A stretch of DNA of 64,000 nucleotides from Sorex araneus (GCF_027595985.1 NC_073307.1:43440594-43504593); one strand, 5' to 3'. Positions 12,401 through 27,700 are shown, numbered from the stretch's first letter. Notes: generated by a model not told the origin, from the letters alone. Made by a program: numbers and translations.

Positions 12401-15400
12401 GCTTAGGGTTTACTCCTGGCTCCTTTACCAGGGATCACTTCTGGTGGGGCTTGGGGAACTATTTGGGATGCTGGAAATCAAACCCCAGATCATCCCTGTA
12501 TGTGCAAGGCAATCTGCCCACTGTACTCTTCAGCCCTCCACTTTTTTTTTTCTAATTGAGGTAACATTCAATTCCTCCATCCCTCTCGAAGAGCCCGGCA
12601 AATTACCAAGAGAATCCCACCTGTCAAGCTCCCCGTAGCGTATTCAATATGCCAGCCAAAAACAGTAACAAGTCTCACAATGGAGACATTACTGGTGCCC
12701 ACTTGAGCAAATCGATGAACAACGGGACGACAGTGCTGCAGTGCTACTTAAAAGCCTAGCAGCCCCCATCCACACCCAACATCCTCTGGTACATAAACAG
12801 CCCAGCTCCACAACTGAACTTCATCAAGTCACCAACCCATCAAATCATCCCAGTTCCATAGTTTCGAGAGCACACGGCTGAGTAGATACCTCCAAATTTC
12901 ACAGCACTGACAGCCTAGTAGGCACAATGCATATTTGATGGGGGCGCTGCATAGAAGACCACCACGCTCAAAGAGCAAAATCACAGAGAACGCTCAACTA
13001 GCACCAATCAGCCCAGAAAATCCTCAGACAAGTGACTTTAGCAAGACCACTGAGATATAGCAAGTATCACAAATTGACTTAAAATTGATTGGTTTTTTTG
13101 ATAATTCCACTTGCTATTTTGTTGTAACAAGGAAAATTTGTTTGTGCTTGCTAAGAGGGCAGGCTTAGGGGGTGGGTAAGAAACTCGTGACACTGGTGGA
13201 GCCAAGGTCACACTGGTGGACTGGTGGTGGGACTGAGGTTGGAACACTAAATGCCTAAACAACTGTGTTATAAAAAACCTTATCAATCAGTGTTTAAATG
13301 AAAAGAAAAGGAACTGAACATTCTTTTATAACTAGGTACTACTACTATTATTTAGAGAAGCACATGAAAATGCTCTTATCAAGCTCTCTATCTTCATGTG
13401 AAGGGAAAAAAAAGCTTATTAGAAATATTCATCTAGGGGCTGGAACAATAGCACAGTGGGTAGGGCATTTGCCTTATACGCAGCCGACCCGAGTTCAATT
13501 CCCAGCATCCCATATGGTCCTCTGAGCACTGCCAGGGGTAATTCCTGAGTGCATGAGCCAGGAGTAAACCCCTGTGCATTGCTGGGTGTGACTCAAAAAT
13601 AAAAAATTAAAAGAAAAAAAAGATATTCATCTAGTCAACAATTTTGGGGCGGGTTGTTTTGGATTTTTGTTTTGGGGCCACACCAAGTAGTGCTCAGGGA
13701 TTACTCCTGGCAGTGCTCAAGGATTACACTTGGCTCTGTACTCGGGGATCACTTCTGTTGGTCACGGGGAACCAGATGGGGTGGTAGGGATTCAACCCGG
13801 TTGTCTGCGTGCAAGCATTTACCCTACTGTATTATGGCTCCTGCCCCAGTCAACAATTTTTAATTAGCAAATCAGTACACAAGGTCACCAAAAATTTCTG
13901 GAAAAAAAACAGCAGATGGGGTCAGACTTAGCTGGGTTTAAACTTCAGCTCATGTATGACTTTGTATTGGGAAGGGGTAACTCAGAAAACCTGAATGCTC
14001 AAATCAGGCACTGTTCTCAGAATGGCTGCTTTCAGACTAGTCCTTGGCCAGCTCCTGGGATCTGAATTGAGTGCCTACAATGTTCTGACAGGAAGGTTTT
14101 TGTGTGCCTGACCTCCTGGGCCACAGTGAGCCAATTTAAGCAGTTTATGCTGTGTAATTTACAGTGAGTATCTCTTTCTCGAGGGCCTCGAGATGAAATG
14201 TAACCTAGGTCAGGCACACAGATGCTATGTGCCTATGTGGCTGACCTCCAATAAATATTTTGGACACCGAGGTTAGGGTGAACTTCTCTGGTTGGGACAC
14301 TTTGTACATGTTATCACAAGTTATTCTGGAGGGATTAAACATATCTTGTATGACTTCAGTGGAATCGACATCTGGAAGTTTGTACCTCCAGAGTTCCTCC
14401 AGAATTTCCCTCGTGTACTTAATTCCCTCAGATTTTACTTGGCATCCCTTTACTTTAAGAAACAGTAACAGGGGCTGGAGCGATAGCACAGCGGGTAGGG
14501 CGTTTGCCTTGCACGCGGCTGACCCGGGTTCGATCCCCGGCATCCCATATGGTCCCCCAAGCACCGCCAGGAGTAATTCCTGAGTGCAAAGCCAGGAGTA
14601 ACCCCTGAGCAGCGCTGGGTGTGACCCAAAAAGAAAAAAAAAAAAAAGAAACAGTAACAATAAGTATAACAACCTCTGAGGTGTATGAATTCTAACAAAT
14701 CACTGAGATGGTCATAGGAATCTCTGATACAAACCTTCAAAAGTAATTTTTTTTCTTTTGGTTTTAGAATCACAATTGGTGGTGCTCGAATGGTATTTCT
14801 GGATTTGTGTTTGGGGGTAGCTCCTGAAGTGCCTATGAAGGCTGGGGGAGAAACGGATCATATGATGCCATGGGATCAAACCTAAGCCTCCTGCATGCAA
14901 AGCATGTACTGCAGCTTGTTAATCTATCTCTTCACACCCCAAAACTAAGTTTTTAAATTTCATCTTGCATGGCTTTCATTCCCTACTGTAGTCCTATTTC
15001 TAGCCCACTTTTTAAAAAATAATTATTGTAGACAGAAGTACATATAATCTAAATGGAAATTTAAAGGATGAAAGGGAGTAGCTTCTCATTATTATTATCA
15101 TCATCATACGAGTACATAATGTCATAGTATAATAACAGCTGTAGCAGTTAATGTAAACCAGGATTCTTTTAAGAAAATTAAAATGTATGATCACTTTACT
15201 TTTTGTGATCCTATGAGACAAAGTAAACTCTAAACAATTTCATACTGCAATTGCTTCAACCTGTGGGCCATTTACATAGATCCACAATTCAAAGTTCTTT
15301 AAGGTCTTTAAATGGATGTCAAACATCTTTAAAAGAAGTCAAACAATGTAGACATGTAGCTACATGACTATGATCAACTGTACTAGATCAGGATTTGACA

Positions 15401-18400
15401 AACATTATCTTCAAAAGTCCAGAGTTCAGTTCCAAAAAGCTAGCTAAGCCAAACCAACCAGAACCAGGTGTATGTGAAAGAGCAACTAAAGGATGCCAAC
15501 CCCTGCAAGCACCACAAATACAAGATGTATGAGTAGCACAGCCAGGAGTGCAACCCTTCAGTGAGCAATGTGTGAACATCACAACTAAAGAGTGCAACGT
15601 CCAGAAAGAATGTATGCAAGCACTGCAAATAAAGGACAAGCACCGCATCTTTTTTAAAATAATTTTTTATTAATGAATCACCATGAGGTACAGTTACTGA
15701 CTTACAAACTTTCGTGCTTGCGTTTCAGTCATACAATGATCGAGTACCCATCCCTCCACCAGTGCCCATTCTTCACCACCAATGACCTCAGTATCCCCCC
15801 CCCACTACCCCCATCTTGTCCCCCCCCCACCCCACCTCGCCTTTGTGGCAGGGCTCTCTCTCTCCTTTTGGGTGTTGTGGTTTGCAGTACAGGTAACAAG
15901 CAAACATCATGTTTGGTCTATAATCTACTTTCAGCACGCATCTCCCATCCCGAGCAGGCCCTCCTAGCACCCCCCTTTACTTGGTGGTCTCCTTTCTATC
16001 TGAGCTGCCTTTTCCCCAAGCATGTGAGGCTGGCTTCCAAGCCCTCCAAGTCCTCCTGGTACTTATATCTACTATTCTTGGAGTTAGTCGCTCATTCTGT
16101 TACTTTATATTGCACAAATTAGCGCAATCTTTCTATGTCTGTCCCTCTCTTTCTGACTTATTTCACTCAACATGATACTCTCCATGTTGGTCCACTTATA
16201 TGCAAATTTCATGACTTCATCCTTTCTAACAGCTGCATAGTATTCCATTGTGTAGACATACCATAGTTTCTTTAACCAGTCATCTGTTCTTGGGCACTTG
16301 GATTTTTTTCCAGATTCTGGCTATTGTAAACAGTGCTGCAATGAACATACAAGTGCAGATGTCATTTCTACTATACTTTTTGCATCTCTGGGATATATTC
16401 CCAGAAGTGGTATTGCTAGGTCAGATGGGAGCTCAATTTCCAATTTTTTTGAGAAGTGCCCATACTGTTTTCCAAAAGGGTTGAACCAGTCAGCATTCCC
16501 ACCAGCAGTGAAGGAGAGTCCCTTTCTCCCCACATCCTCGCCAATACCAGTTGCTTTTGTTCTTTTGGATGTGGGCCAGCCTCTAAAGCACAGCATCTTG
16601 ATGTGCAACCCCAGGTAAGTACTAAATGAAATCATCAGCATCACTATGGCCAAGCATGGTGATAAGCACCAGTCATGACAACATCAATGGAGGGAAGGGG
16701 AAAAAATAAATTAGTAAATTTTTTAAGATTTCAGGAAATCAAATGCTAGGTTTGGTTTAAATAAAATTAAAAATGCTCGACAAAAACAATTACATTGATT
16801 TTGTTCTGAATTAGCAAAAAAAAAAAAAAAAGAAAAGAAATCTAGAATCCTAAGATGAGAAACATGCCACTGATTTGTTATATGAAGAAAGAACATACAA
16901 AGTAATATTCAAACTGAAGACTAAAAACAAAACAAAACAAAACAATGAGAGGGCAATGAGGAGTCTATCTACATCAAAAATTTTGCATTGTAATTCATGA
17001 GAAAGTGAAACCGCAAGAAAAAAAAAACCATAAATTGTGTGGTAACTAGCACCCTCTTGTGTTTCTTTCTTTCGTATTTTTATTTGCTATGTCAGGATCA
17101 AATCCAGGAACTCATACATGCAAGGCATGAACTCTACCACTGAGCTACATCCCTGCATTTTATTTATTTTATTTTTAGCTCTTTGGGCCACATTCAGCTG
17201 TGCTCAGGGCATATTCCTGGCTCTGCACTCAGGGATCACTCCTGGCAAGCTCCGGGAACAATATGAGTGCTGGGGATCAAGCCCATGCCATGTTCAAGGC
17301 AAATGCCTGGTTTTATTTTTTAAATGATACAAAGCTCAAAGTCTATTTCAGTATAGATATTAGGGGGAGTGTGGGCTTCCTAGCAGTCAGTAAGGGACCC
17401 TGGGGCCACTCCTAGTAGTACTCAATCAACTGGGCTTAACAATTCAATGTTAGGGCCCACGGACGTGATCTGTATTTGGACCACCGGGTAACCCTGGCAG
17501 TGTTCAGGGATCTCCAGGAATATAGCTAGCAGTGCTCAGGGAGCCATGCTGTACTAGGGTGGGGGTTGGATGGGGGTCCCACATGCATATGGGACGTCTG
17601 TGTTCTTTCTCTGGCCCCTAGAGAAAGGTTATTTGTAATTTCAAAATATTCCCCATAAGATACTTTTAAGCACACAGGGGAAGTGAAAGTGGAATTTACC
17701 TGACAGTAGGGATAGCTAAGAGGCACTACTTTAAGTAAACAGAATAAATATACATAATGGGCCAGAATGACATCCTATACCTTAAAATAAAATGCACTTT
17801 TATAAGGACATAACATCACCTCTGTGGTATTTTTTCTTTAGTTTTTTTCTTTTTATTTTTTTCTCTGTGGTATTCTTACCAAATCACATAACTAGAGTTT
17901 AATCATTAGGAAACATCTAATACAGGACTGGAGAGATGGCTCAGAGGGCTGAACACATGCTTTGCATGCAAGAAACCCAAATTCAACCCCTAGCACCACA
18001 TGGTCCTCTGAGAACCACTCAAAGTGTCCCTAAGCGCTGAATCGGGAATAGCCCCTGGGCTGCAGAAACCCCAAAGAAGGAAAAAAATAACAAGATTTCC
18101 CATCTAACAAGACTAGGAAATAGCACAAGTGTTAGGATACACATTTTGAATGCACAGAAAGCTAGATCTATCAGAGCACTTCACAGTTCCCACCATCATT
18201 TGGTGTGGCCCTAGTGGGACCATCATTTTACTCTGGAAAATAAAGAATTTGTCTTAAATTAAAAAAAAATCCCGGGATGTGGGGCTGGATTGATAGCACA
18301 GCGGGTAGGGCATTTGCCTTGCATGTGGTTGACCCAGGTTCGATTCCCAGCATCCCATCTGGTCCCCTGAGCACTGCCAGGGCTAATTCCTGAGTGCATG

Positions 18401-21400
18401 AGCCAGGACTAACCCCTGTGCATTGCTGGGTGTGACCCAAAAAGCCAAAAGAAAAAAACAAGGTCTCCCTCCCAAAAAAAAGTTCTGGAATGCTAACTCG
18501 AATTGTTTCTAGATATATACATATAAGAAAAAAATCTTACTGAAAAAACGTTTTCAATACACGAGCAGAACTAGGACTCCCTCTTTCTCCGACAGATAGA
18601 ACTGCACATAGGAAAAGGGGTTTCTATCATTTCCACACAGACATATTTTCCTTATCTTTTCCCATAGAGAGGGAAGGCAATTTCCCAAATTTCTCAGTGC
18701 TAATAACAGTCAGTTGGCTCTTCCACACAGGTCTAATACATCATTAACTCTAAATCTGGACAGTCCCACACATAAGTAATGTATCTGTCACCCCACACGC
18801 CTACCCTCCTAGTAAAAGACAATAGTGATGCACAAGGAGCAGCATAACTTCATAGGCATACTAATTCTATGTTCAGTAAAGCTGATCTAGGCATGATTTG
18901 CCATGTGAGAACAGTCAGATCAGGAAGTCTCTCTTCACTGGAGTATTCTTGCCTTATATTTCCCCAATTATGTCACGTATCATACAACCTTATTACCATG
19001 TAGAATTTGTGCTAATTCATCACACAGCATCAACACCAGGATTTAAAAAAAAAAAAAACTCATAGCTCTTCTAAACATAAAAAAATTAAGAACTTCTTGG
19101 GGGCTGGGAGCGATAGCACAGCGGGTAGGGCGTTTGCCTTGCACACGGCTGACCCGGGTTCAAATCCCAGAATCCCATCGGGTCCCCTGAGCACCATCAG
19201 GAGTAATTCCTGAGTGTAGAACCAGGAGTAGCCCCTGTGCATCGCTGGGTGTGACCCAAAAAGCCAAAAAATTAAGAACTTCTTTACCTAATTCAGTTTG
19301 TACACTAAGAATATTTTGCAAACTTTTCTTATAAAGTTTTAAAGACAGTGTTAACTTTACATTACAATTACATGTCAGTCATTTGGCCATGGCCTTCATG
19401 TATAACATATGAATTATAACATTTAATTCACTCACCTACTTTTTGAATAAAGATAATATTGTTCCTATTTTGCAGATGAGAAAAAACAGGGCTAAAGAAC
19501 TTTAAAAACTTGCTCAAAGTCATGTGTCAGTAGAAAGCAGCCTGAATGGTATTAGCCACTACTACTTTAATTTTTCTCATAAGATGATATATGCAGTATA
19601 TTGAAACAGGTATACTTCAAAGCTAAAATTAATCTAGCCTACATATTGTCTTTCTCAATCAGCATTGCCAGCCATAAATAAAATGATTTTCAAAAGCTAG
19701 TCCAATGGTGCCATAGTAGTGACAAACACTCTATGTTCACGGAGCTTTAATTTATATACATTTTACAGAAATTGTAAAAACCAACCAAACAACCATTTCT
19801 TTCTAAATAGCTATAAAAAAATGTTGCTGTTAGTTCTCAATTTTTCCTCACTTCAAATGAACAAGATTAATTCATGTTTATATAACTGCTACATGTAGTA
19901 AAGAAAAAAAGAATAGGATCTGCTAATGTCAAGAGAATTTTTATGCATCCATTATCAGCTTGGCATAACAAATTAATTGAGGACAGTATGACTGCTTATA
20001 AATAACACAAACAACATTAATATTTTACTGAAGTCTATTCTCACTCTAAATATTTTAACACTTCCATTGAAGATAAGCTCCAACAGAAATAATTCTTTAG
20101 TTAGCTGCTCGCTAGTAACGCTAAAATTTGCTTATATGAAAGTTAATAACACTAAAATGATACACATCAGAAACAAAGAAGCATTGCTTTTTTTCTGAAT
20201 TGACAAAGAACTAAAAACAGAAACAAAGAACAGAAGCTGGATTGACATATTGCTCTAAATTCTATGTAGAGTTTATTAACAATATCCTCTATCAGATTTT
20301 ATATAAGATATAAAGTCCAATCTAGTGTAACATGAATGCCTCAGAAAAGAAAATCTTTGTTTATAAATACATGCTTCCCTGGGGTCAGACATTATATTGG
20401 GTTAGGAAATTGCCTTGCATACCGTCCACTCAAGTTGGATCACTGGACTGTCTATGATTCCCTGAGAGCCACAGGAGTGATCCCTGAGTGTAGAGTGAGG
20501 AGTAAGCCCCGATTATAGTCAAGTGTGGCCCTCGAACCAAACTAAAACAAAAATACATGATTCCAATGATTAATGAAAGCTAAATCATAGGAATAGTATT
20601 TGTTAACATACAAAAAAGTATAAATTAAACATGTTTAGCAATTACATGTCAACGTTTAAGGTTTTTTTTAATCTGTTGTCTAAAGAATAGGTAAGAACAA
20701 GGTATTTTGACATAACCTCTCCACATTTACAATTTTCCGCTTTTACTTTGTTGTTTGAGGGCCACACCCAGCTGTGTTCAGATCTCACCCCTATTGGGGC
20801 TGGGGGACGACATGGGATGCAGGGGAATTCAACCCCAGTTTGGTGATGTGCAAGGCAGGCACCTTATCCACTGTACTTTCACTCCAGCCCTTACTTTTAA
20901 AACTAATCTAGACACCCTTCAAACTGGACGGGAAACAAAATCAGTTCTAAGTTAGCTCTAAACAGCTGTTCAGATAAGGAGAAACAATGTGCAACTCCCT
21001 CCCATAGTTGTTCACTCAAAAAAATGGTTTTAATGTGACTTACTCATACATGTCCAGCATTCCCACAGCAGAATTTAGTGATCTGTGGTAACAGCAGTGG
21101 AAAGATAGCAACGACGAACTTCCGACATATTCACTGTAGTGGTAGAACTAGCTCTCGTAAGATAAATTATGGAAGTTTTCTTATGACTTGATAGGACAAC
21201 ATGTGATAATTCAACAGAATCTTCTTATAAAAACTAATGCCTACATTATAAATGGGAATATGACACGATTATCCTGAAACTCCTTTTTCTGTATTTTCTC
21301 AAGTATAGAAACAAACATTTGAACACTTATAGCTAAAATAATTTGTAAATCAGATGATAGTTTCTATTTTACACAAACATGATAGAATTTACTGCAAAAA

Positions 21401-21721
21401 TGGTGTAGGATATTTGTTCCTTGACAATTTCTCATATACTTTCTGAGTCATAAAAATTATGCTATCATAACTATTAAGATTAGCTACAGCATTAAATATA
21501 TAATTAATAATTCTGATCTAAATCTCAGGAAACAAGTACGAAATACTTCAAGTCTGGGTTGTAAAGATAGTTCAAAGGGTAAAGCATGTCATCACTATGA
21601 CAAAGATGTTGGAAACAATCATTCTAGATAAGAACTGTGCACTCAAAATAGGTAAAAGAAGAAACATGATTAACTCTCAGTATCTGTATTGCAAACAATA
21701 TGCCCAAAAGGGGAGGGGGAG

Positions 21722-21789
<68 letters not shown>

Positions 21790-24700
21790 GGAGGGAGGAA
21801 GGAAGAGAGGGAAGGAGGCAGGGAGGGAGAGAGAATGTGCCTGCTAGTGGGGTGGCATGGTGGGAGGGAAACTGGGGATATTGGTGGTGGGAAATGTAGA
21901 CTGGTGGAGAGATGGGTGTATGACTGAAATCTGCCCATGAACAGTTTTGTAACTATGTAATCTTATTGTGATTCAATTTAAAAATAATAAAATAAATTTT
22001 AAAAGAATCTTAGGAAAAAAATAAATCTCAGTACGTGTTTTGATTTGGATCAACGAGATAGTACAGGAGGTATAATTAATGATTCTGATTTAAATCTCAG
22101 TAAACAAGTATAAAACACTTATTTTGATTTGGGTCAAGACTGTACAGGGGGTATAATTAATGATTCTGATTTAAATCTCAGAAAACAAGTATAAATATTT
22201 CAGATTTGGGTTGAAAAGATAGCACAGGGAGTAAGGCATTTGTCCTGTATGCAGTCAATGCCAGTTAGATCCCCAGTACCACATATAGGTACCACGTATT
22301 GTTTCCCTGAGCACAGAGTCAGGAAAAAACCCTAAGCACCCTTAGGTGTGACTGTAAAAATAAAACAGAACAAAACAAAACCTTCCGATTTACCTCTAGA
22401 AAAATTTACATCTCTAGAAAAATTTACATCTGTTTGTAAGTCTTTCTTTGTTGAAATCATCTTTTTTAACAAAACAGTCTGAATTTTTTTTTTTTTTGCG
22501 CTTTTGGGTCACACCCGGTGATGCACAGGGGTTACTGCTGGCTCATGCGCTCAGGAATTACTCCTGGCAATGCTCGGGGGACCATATGGGATGCTGGGAT
22601 TCGAACCCGGGTCGGCTGCGTGCAAGGCAAACGCCCTACCCGCTGTGCTATTGCTCCAGCCCCAACAGTCTGAATTTTAAATAAATTATTGTTTTCCCTC
22701 ATAACATTAGTAGCTAGTTCAGGCAAATAAAATGCTTTAAAAAGTGTATCTAGGTATCTGAGAGATAAATTTTAAAACAGCTTTATTCATATTAAATATC
22801 ATTGTCTAAAAATACAAAGCATCTTTGACAGTAAACAGTAAAGTGAAATAACTGCTTACTACATGATATAACAATAAATGAAATAAGGAACAAAGTTAAA
22901 AGGCAATGCAAAAACAAGGAACCTATTGGACAAAGAAAGCTTTCTTGTCATTATCTTTCTCCTACGCGCCTATGATTTCTCTTTGCCCAAGGTCAAGAAA
23001 GAGCAAGATAACAAGTGATAGTACTATGATAATCTTAACTAATACAATTATTTAAAGAAACTATATTCTGTAAGTTAATTTTTAACTTTTGCTGAAAATA
23101 TCACAAGTACAAAGTACAAAATCCTAAATTTACAGAGATTATTGATTTTTCACTTATTAAACACACTATGGAACCAACAGTCAAAAAATATACATGTATT
23201 ACTAGCATATAAGAAGTGCAGTATCCCATTTTCCTAGCTAACTCTTCTCTCTGGGTGTTCCTGTCACTTATATGGAACAATATTAGACACTAAATGCATC
23301 CATTCATTCAATAATTATCTGTTGATGACTTATGTGCCATGAGTCATTCTATATAGTGAGGACCAGTTAGTGAACAAAAATAAACAAAATTCCTCAGCCT
23401 TACTGTTGGTTATTTACCCAAAGTATTTTAGACTTCATCAGTGAATTGTCCCCTTTCCTCCTCCCAGAGAAGCTTACCATGCTCTCACTAACATCCCTAA
23501 TTGAGTTAAAGTCTATCTTTAGCCTTTCATTTGTATTTTAACCTCTCATCACAGTTCTCCAAGTCAGTCTTGATTACTTATAAGCCAAAACTTTCTGGTA
23601 ATTCTGAACTTTGTATTTGTACTGCTTTGTATTTGAAGTGTTGTGTATTTGTAGCTGCTTTTCTATTTCCCCTATAGCCTTTTTATATTTTACTATAGAG
23701 CAATGTTCTTTGCTTAAACACAGAAAGACCATTAATGCTATGCTCCTAATATCTTAGAGTTTATTAACTCTAAAATATATCTACTCCTGGGCATAATTAT
23801 TTGGTCATAATTACTTGATTCAGACTTCAATTGCTATAGTTCCTAACACCATAAAGGGGAGGTCCTGCCGTGGGACTGGGATGGGTCTGGGGTGAGTGGC
23901 AAAGCTATCCCAGCATCAAAATGGGACATTCTAGAAAGCATAAATGTATGATCTTGATGCAAACTGTTATGATTTGAGAGACAGGACCCCATGGGGAAGG
24001 ACAAGCTGAACTTGCCTGAGGACTCAGTCTGGGATTTATGGTAAAAGCCCTGCTTGCTCTCAGAACCCAGAGAACTAAGAGCTAAAAAGCCTTGCTTGCT
24101 CTCAGAGTTCAGAGAACTAAGTTTTGGGATCCTTGTCTCTTACTGTGTTAATCCAAACAACTGCAAGTATTGATAACTTATACAACTAGAGGGAAAGATA
24201 AAAGCAATATAGATGTCTCTGGAAGACAGAGTGACTTCTTGAGTTAATCTCCCCAAGAGGATTTCCTCCACCAAATGTTTATCTATGCAACAAAGCTTAT
24301 AATGTTTGTAAGAATAAAAGACAATAAACAGGATAAAGTTAGCCAAACACATATAATATTACATAGTGATAGGTAGTGAGGAAAAGAATAATCAACTTGG
24401 AAAGGGTTAAAAATATCAGAGTGGGGCTGAAGAGACAGGGTAGTGGATAAGCTGCTTGCAAGCAGCTTGTTCAGTCCTGGCATCTGATACGGTCCAAGCC
24501 TGCAAGGAATGATCCCTGAGCACTGAATGAGGAGTAAGCCCTGGGCACAGCTGAGTGTAGTCCCCCAAAAAACAGACTTATATGTATGAAATATACAAAT
24601 GTATATATTTTAGAGATTAAGAGTTGAGAGTTAATACTATGGCTAAAGTGTCTGCCTTGAATGTGATCGATAAGCACTGCATATGGTCCTCCAAGCACGG

Positions 24701-27700
24701 CCCAGAGCACAGAGCCCCTGAGCACAGAGCCAGGAGTAAGCCCTGAGCACAGATGGATGTGGCCAAAAAATGAGAAGAAAAAAAAATTAGAGAGAGGGAA
24801 AATTTTTATAAAGAAGGACCAGAGAATATCAATGGGGCTGTCTAGTAGATCAAGACCTGAACAAATGAAGTTAGACATGGAAATATCAAATAGTAAAGCA
24901 CTCTGGTGAAAGAAATATCAAATAGAAGAACACACTGGGATGGGAGATATGTGTGAAAGTAGATAAAGGACCAAACCTGATGGTCCCCCAGTATCTGTAT
25001 TGAAACCATAATGCCCAAAAGTAGGGAGAGAGTAAGAAAGAAACTGTCTATAATAGAGGCAGGGGATGGGGTGGGGTGGTGGTGGCCAGAGAGATACTGG
25101 GGACATTGGTGGTGGAAAATGTACACTGGTAGAGGGATGAGTTATTGTATGACTGCACTCAAACATGAAAACTTTGTAACTGTATCCCATGGTGATTCAA
25201 TAATAAAAATAAATTTAAAATCTTTTATTAATGTAGAAAAAAAGAATAGTCTAGAAGAAAACGAATCAGAAGAAAAGAGAACACCTGTAAGCAAGTAAGA
25301 AAACTGCAGGTTGAGTAATCAATTAAATCAGATTTAATTTTAAACAAAAAAGGTAATATGAATAAGAGTAATTAAAGGTAAAAAGTAAATTTCTGACGAC
25401 TAACCATGATCTCCAGGAATATGATGAAATAATTTCAGGAAATAGGAAGGGATAGTAACAGGAAAAAGGGTATGATGAAATTAGTGGTTATGATTGGTTT
25501 TAACTAAATTAAATTAGTCCACTGTTTTATACCCTTAATTTTACCCACCTAATATCTACCATGGAACACTTTCTAACCAAAGAAAACATTCCAAGTAAAT
25601 TAGAACATACAAGTTTTTAAAAATATGAATACCAAAACTGTTTTTTAAGTCAGTATGAGGTAAATGTTAACCTACCTGAATTAAGTCTAAAATGCCAAGT
25701 TCACTTTCTGAAGAATCCACGCAGAAAACAAAATATAATGTTGCATAATGTCTGTATATCAGTTTGTTGTCGGATCCTCCAATCAATCTAAATGACAAGA
25801 GAAAACAACAAAAATGTTATAGGGAATAAAACAATTTTATTATCTTAAGCAAAATGACTTCTTTAAAACCATTTTACAGTGACAGGAGAGATATTACAGT
25901 GAGTAGCGCACTTCCCTTGCATGCAGCAGACCTGGGTTCTATCCCCAGCATCTCATACAGTACCCCCAGCACAACCAGGTATGATTCCTGAATGCAGAGC
26001 CAGGAGTAAGCCCTGAGCACAGCCAGGTGTGGCCAAAAAAAGCAGTATCACCAGCACCACCACCACCAACAGCCAAAAAATAACATTTACAAAACAAAAG
26101 GTAAATGTAAATGTAACTTCATAGCATTCAAGTCAACTTCTATCAGAGACTATGTAAATAAATTCAGATGGTTTTTAATGTCACAGTGTCAGGTAAAAGA
26201 AAAGGCTGTTAAGCTATATTACATTCACTCAGTAAATTATTGAGTACCTCACTCATCAAACTACTAAGTACTTACTACAGGTTGGGCACTGACAGTAAGG
26301 AACAATATACACACAAAAAAGAAAAATGATCGGAAAGAAAGGTGTTACACAGAAAATCTGATCAAAATGACGCAGAAATTATGAAATGACTACTTCAAAT
26401 GAATCATTAAGAAGTGACACTCCGGTGATTCAATGAAAAAAATAGAGGAGGAGGAGGAGAAGGAGGAGAAGAAAAAAGAGGAGGAGGAGGAGGAGGAGGA
26501 GCAACAGCAGCAGCAGCAGCAGCATAAAAAAATTAGAAATAAAAAACTTTTCAGGCAAAGATAACAACTAATAAAAAGGCCATTTCACAGTGACCAGAAT
26601 ACAAAAACAGTCTACAGAATGTGAAAGGATATTCACCTAATACCCCTGTGACAAGGGGATAATATCAAGGATATACAAGGCAATGGTTGAACTCTACAAG
26701 AAGAAAACATCCAATCCCATCAGAAAATGGGGTGATGAAATGAACAGAAACTTTTCTCAAAGAAGAAATCCGAATGGCCAAAAGACAAATGGAAAAATGC
26801 TCTTCATCACTAATCAGGGAGATGCAGACCAAAACAACAATGAGATATCATCTCACACCACAGAGACCGGCCTACATCCAAAAGAACAAAAACAACCAGT
26901 GTTGGTGGGGATGTGGGAAGAAAGGGACTCTCTTTCACTGCTGGTGGGAATGCCGACTGGTCCAGCCTTTTTGGAAAACAATATGGACGTTTCTCAAAAA
27001 ATCTAGAAATCAAGCTCCCATTAGACCCAGTAACACCACTTCTGGGAATATATCCCAGAGATGCAAAAAAGTACAGTAGAAATGACATCTGTACTTGTAT
27101 GTTTATTGCAGCACTATTTACAATAACTAGAATCTGGAAAAAACCCGAGTGCCCGAGAACAGACGACTGGTTTAAGAAACTTTGTTATATCTACACAATG
27201 GAATACTATGCAGCTGTTATAAAAAAAAATGAAGTCAAGAAATTTGCATATAAGTGGATCAACATGGAGAGTATCATGCTAAGTGAAATGAGTCAGAAAG
27301 AGAGGGACAGATATAGAATGACTGCACTAATTTGTGAAATATAAAATAACATAATAGGAGACTAACACCTAAGGACATTAAAGTAAGGCTTGATAGCCAA
27401 TCTTATGCACTAGGGGAAAAGGTAGCTGGGATGGAGAGAGGAGCACTAAATAAATGACGGTTGGAGGGATCGCTCAGGATAGTAGATGCACATTGAAAGT
27501 AGACTATGGACCAAACATGATGGCTACTTGTTACCTGTACTGCAAACCATAACACCCAGCAGGACAGAGAGTAAGAGGGATTGTGCCTGCCACAGAGGCA
27601 GGAGGTGGGAAGAGTGGGGAGGGATACTGGGAACATTGAGGATAAGGAATGGACACTGGTAGTGGGATGGGTACTTGAACATTGCTTGACAGAAACGCAA

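Larger units (their letters stand above)
21499..22215. repeat. locally amplified unit around an L1 3' end
   Basis: TTCTGATNTAAATCTCAG plus AAACAAGTA recurs at 21511-21541, 22081-22112 and 22161-22191, with a further partial unit at 22026-22070. Each is followed by a SINE-head-like 'GATAGTACAGG'. The first unit is separated from the rest by the L1 3' end. Confidence 0.75.

Noticed and set aside
14471-14645. tRNA gene suggested by the A box and perfect B box
   Set aside because: The head does not fold as a full tRNA and is followed by the SINE body, A tail and TSD; the same holds for other SOR copies.
14205-14773. Frames with repeated GYSWLCTQ- or [10 protein letters not shown]-type peptides
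   Set aside because: They are SINE translations that recur wherever SOR copies occur (also 22448, 30939, 46212 and elsewhere).
26683-27344. Open frames of 100-143 codons
   Set aside because: They are broken pieces of L1 ORF2 in a 5'-truncated copy, not host genes.
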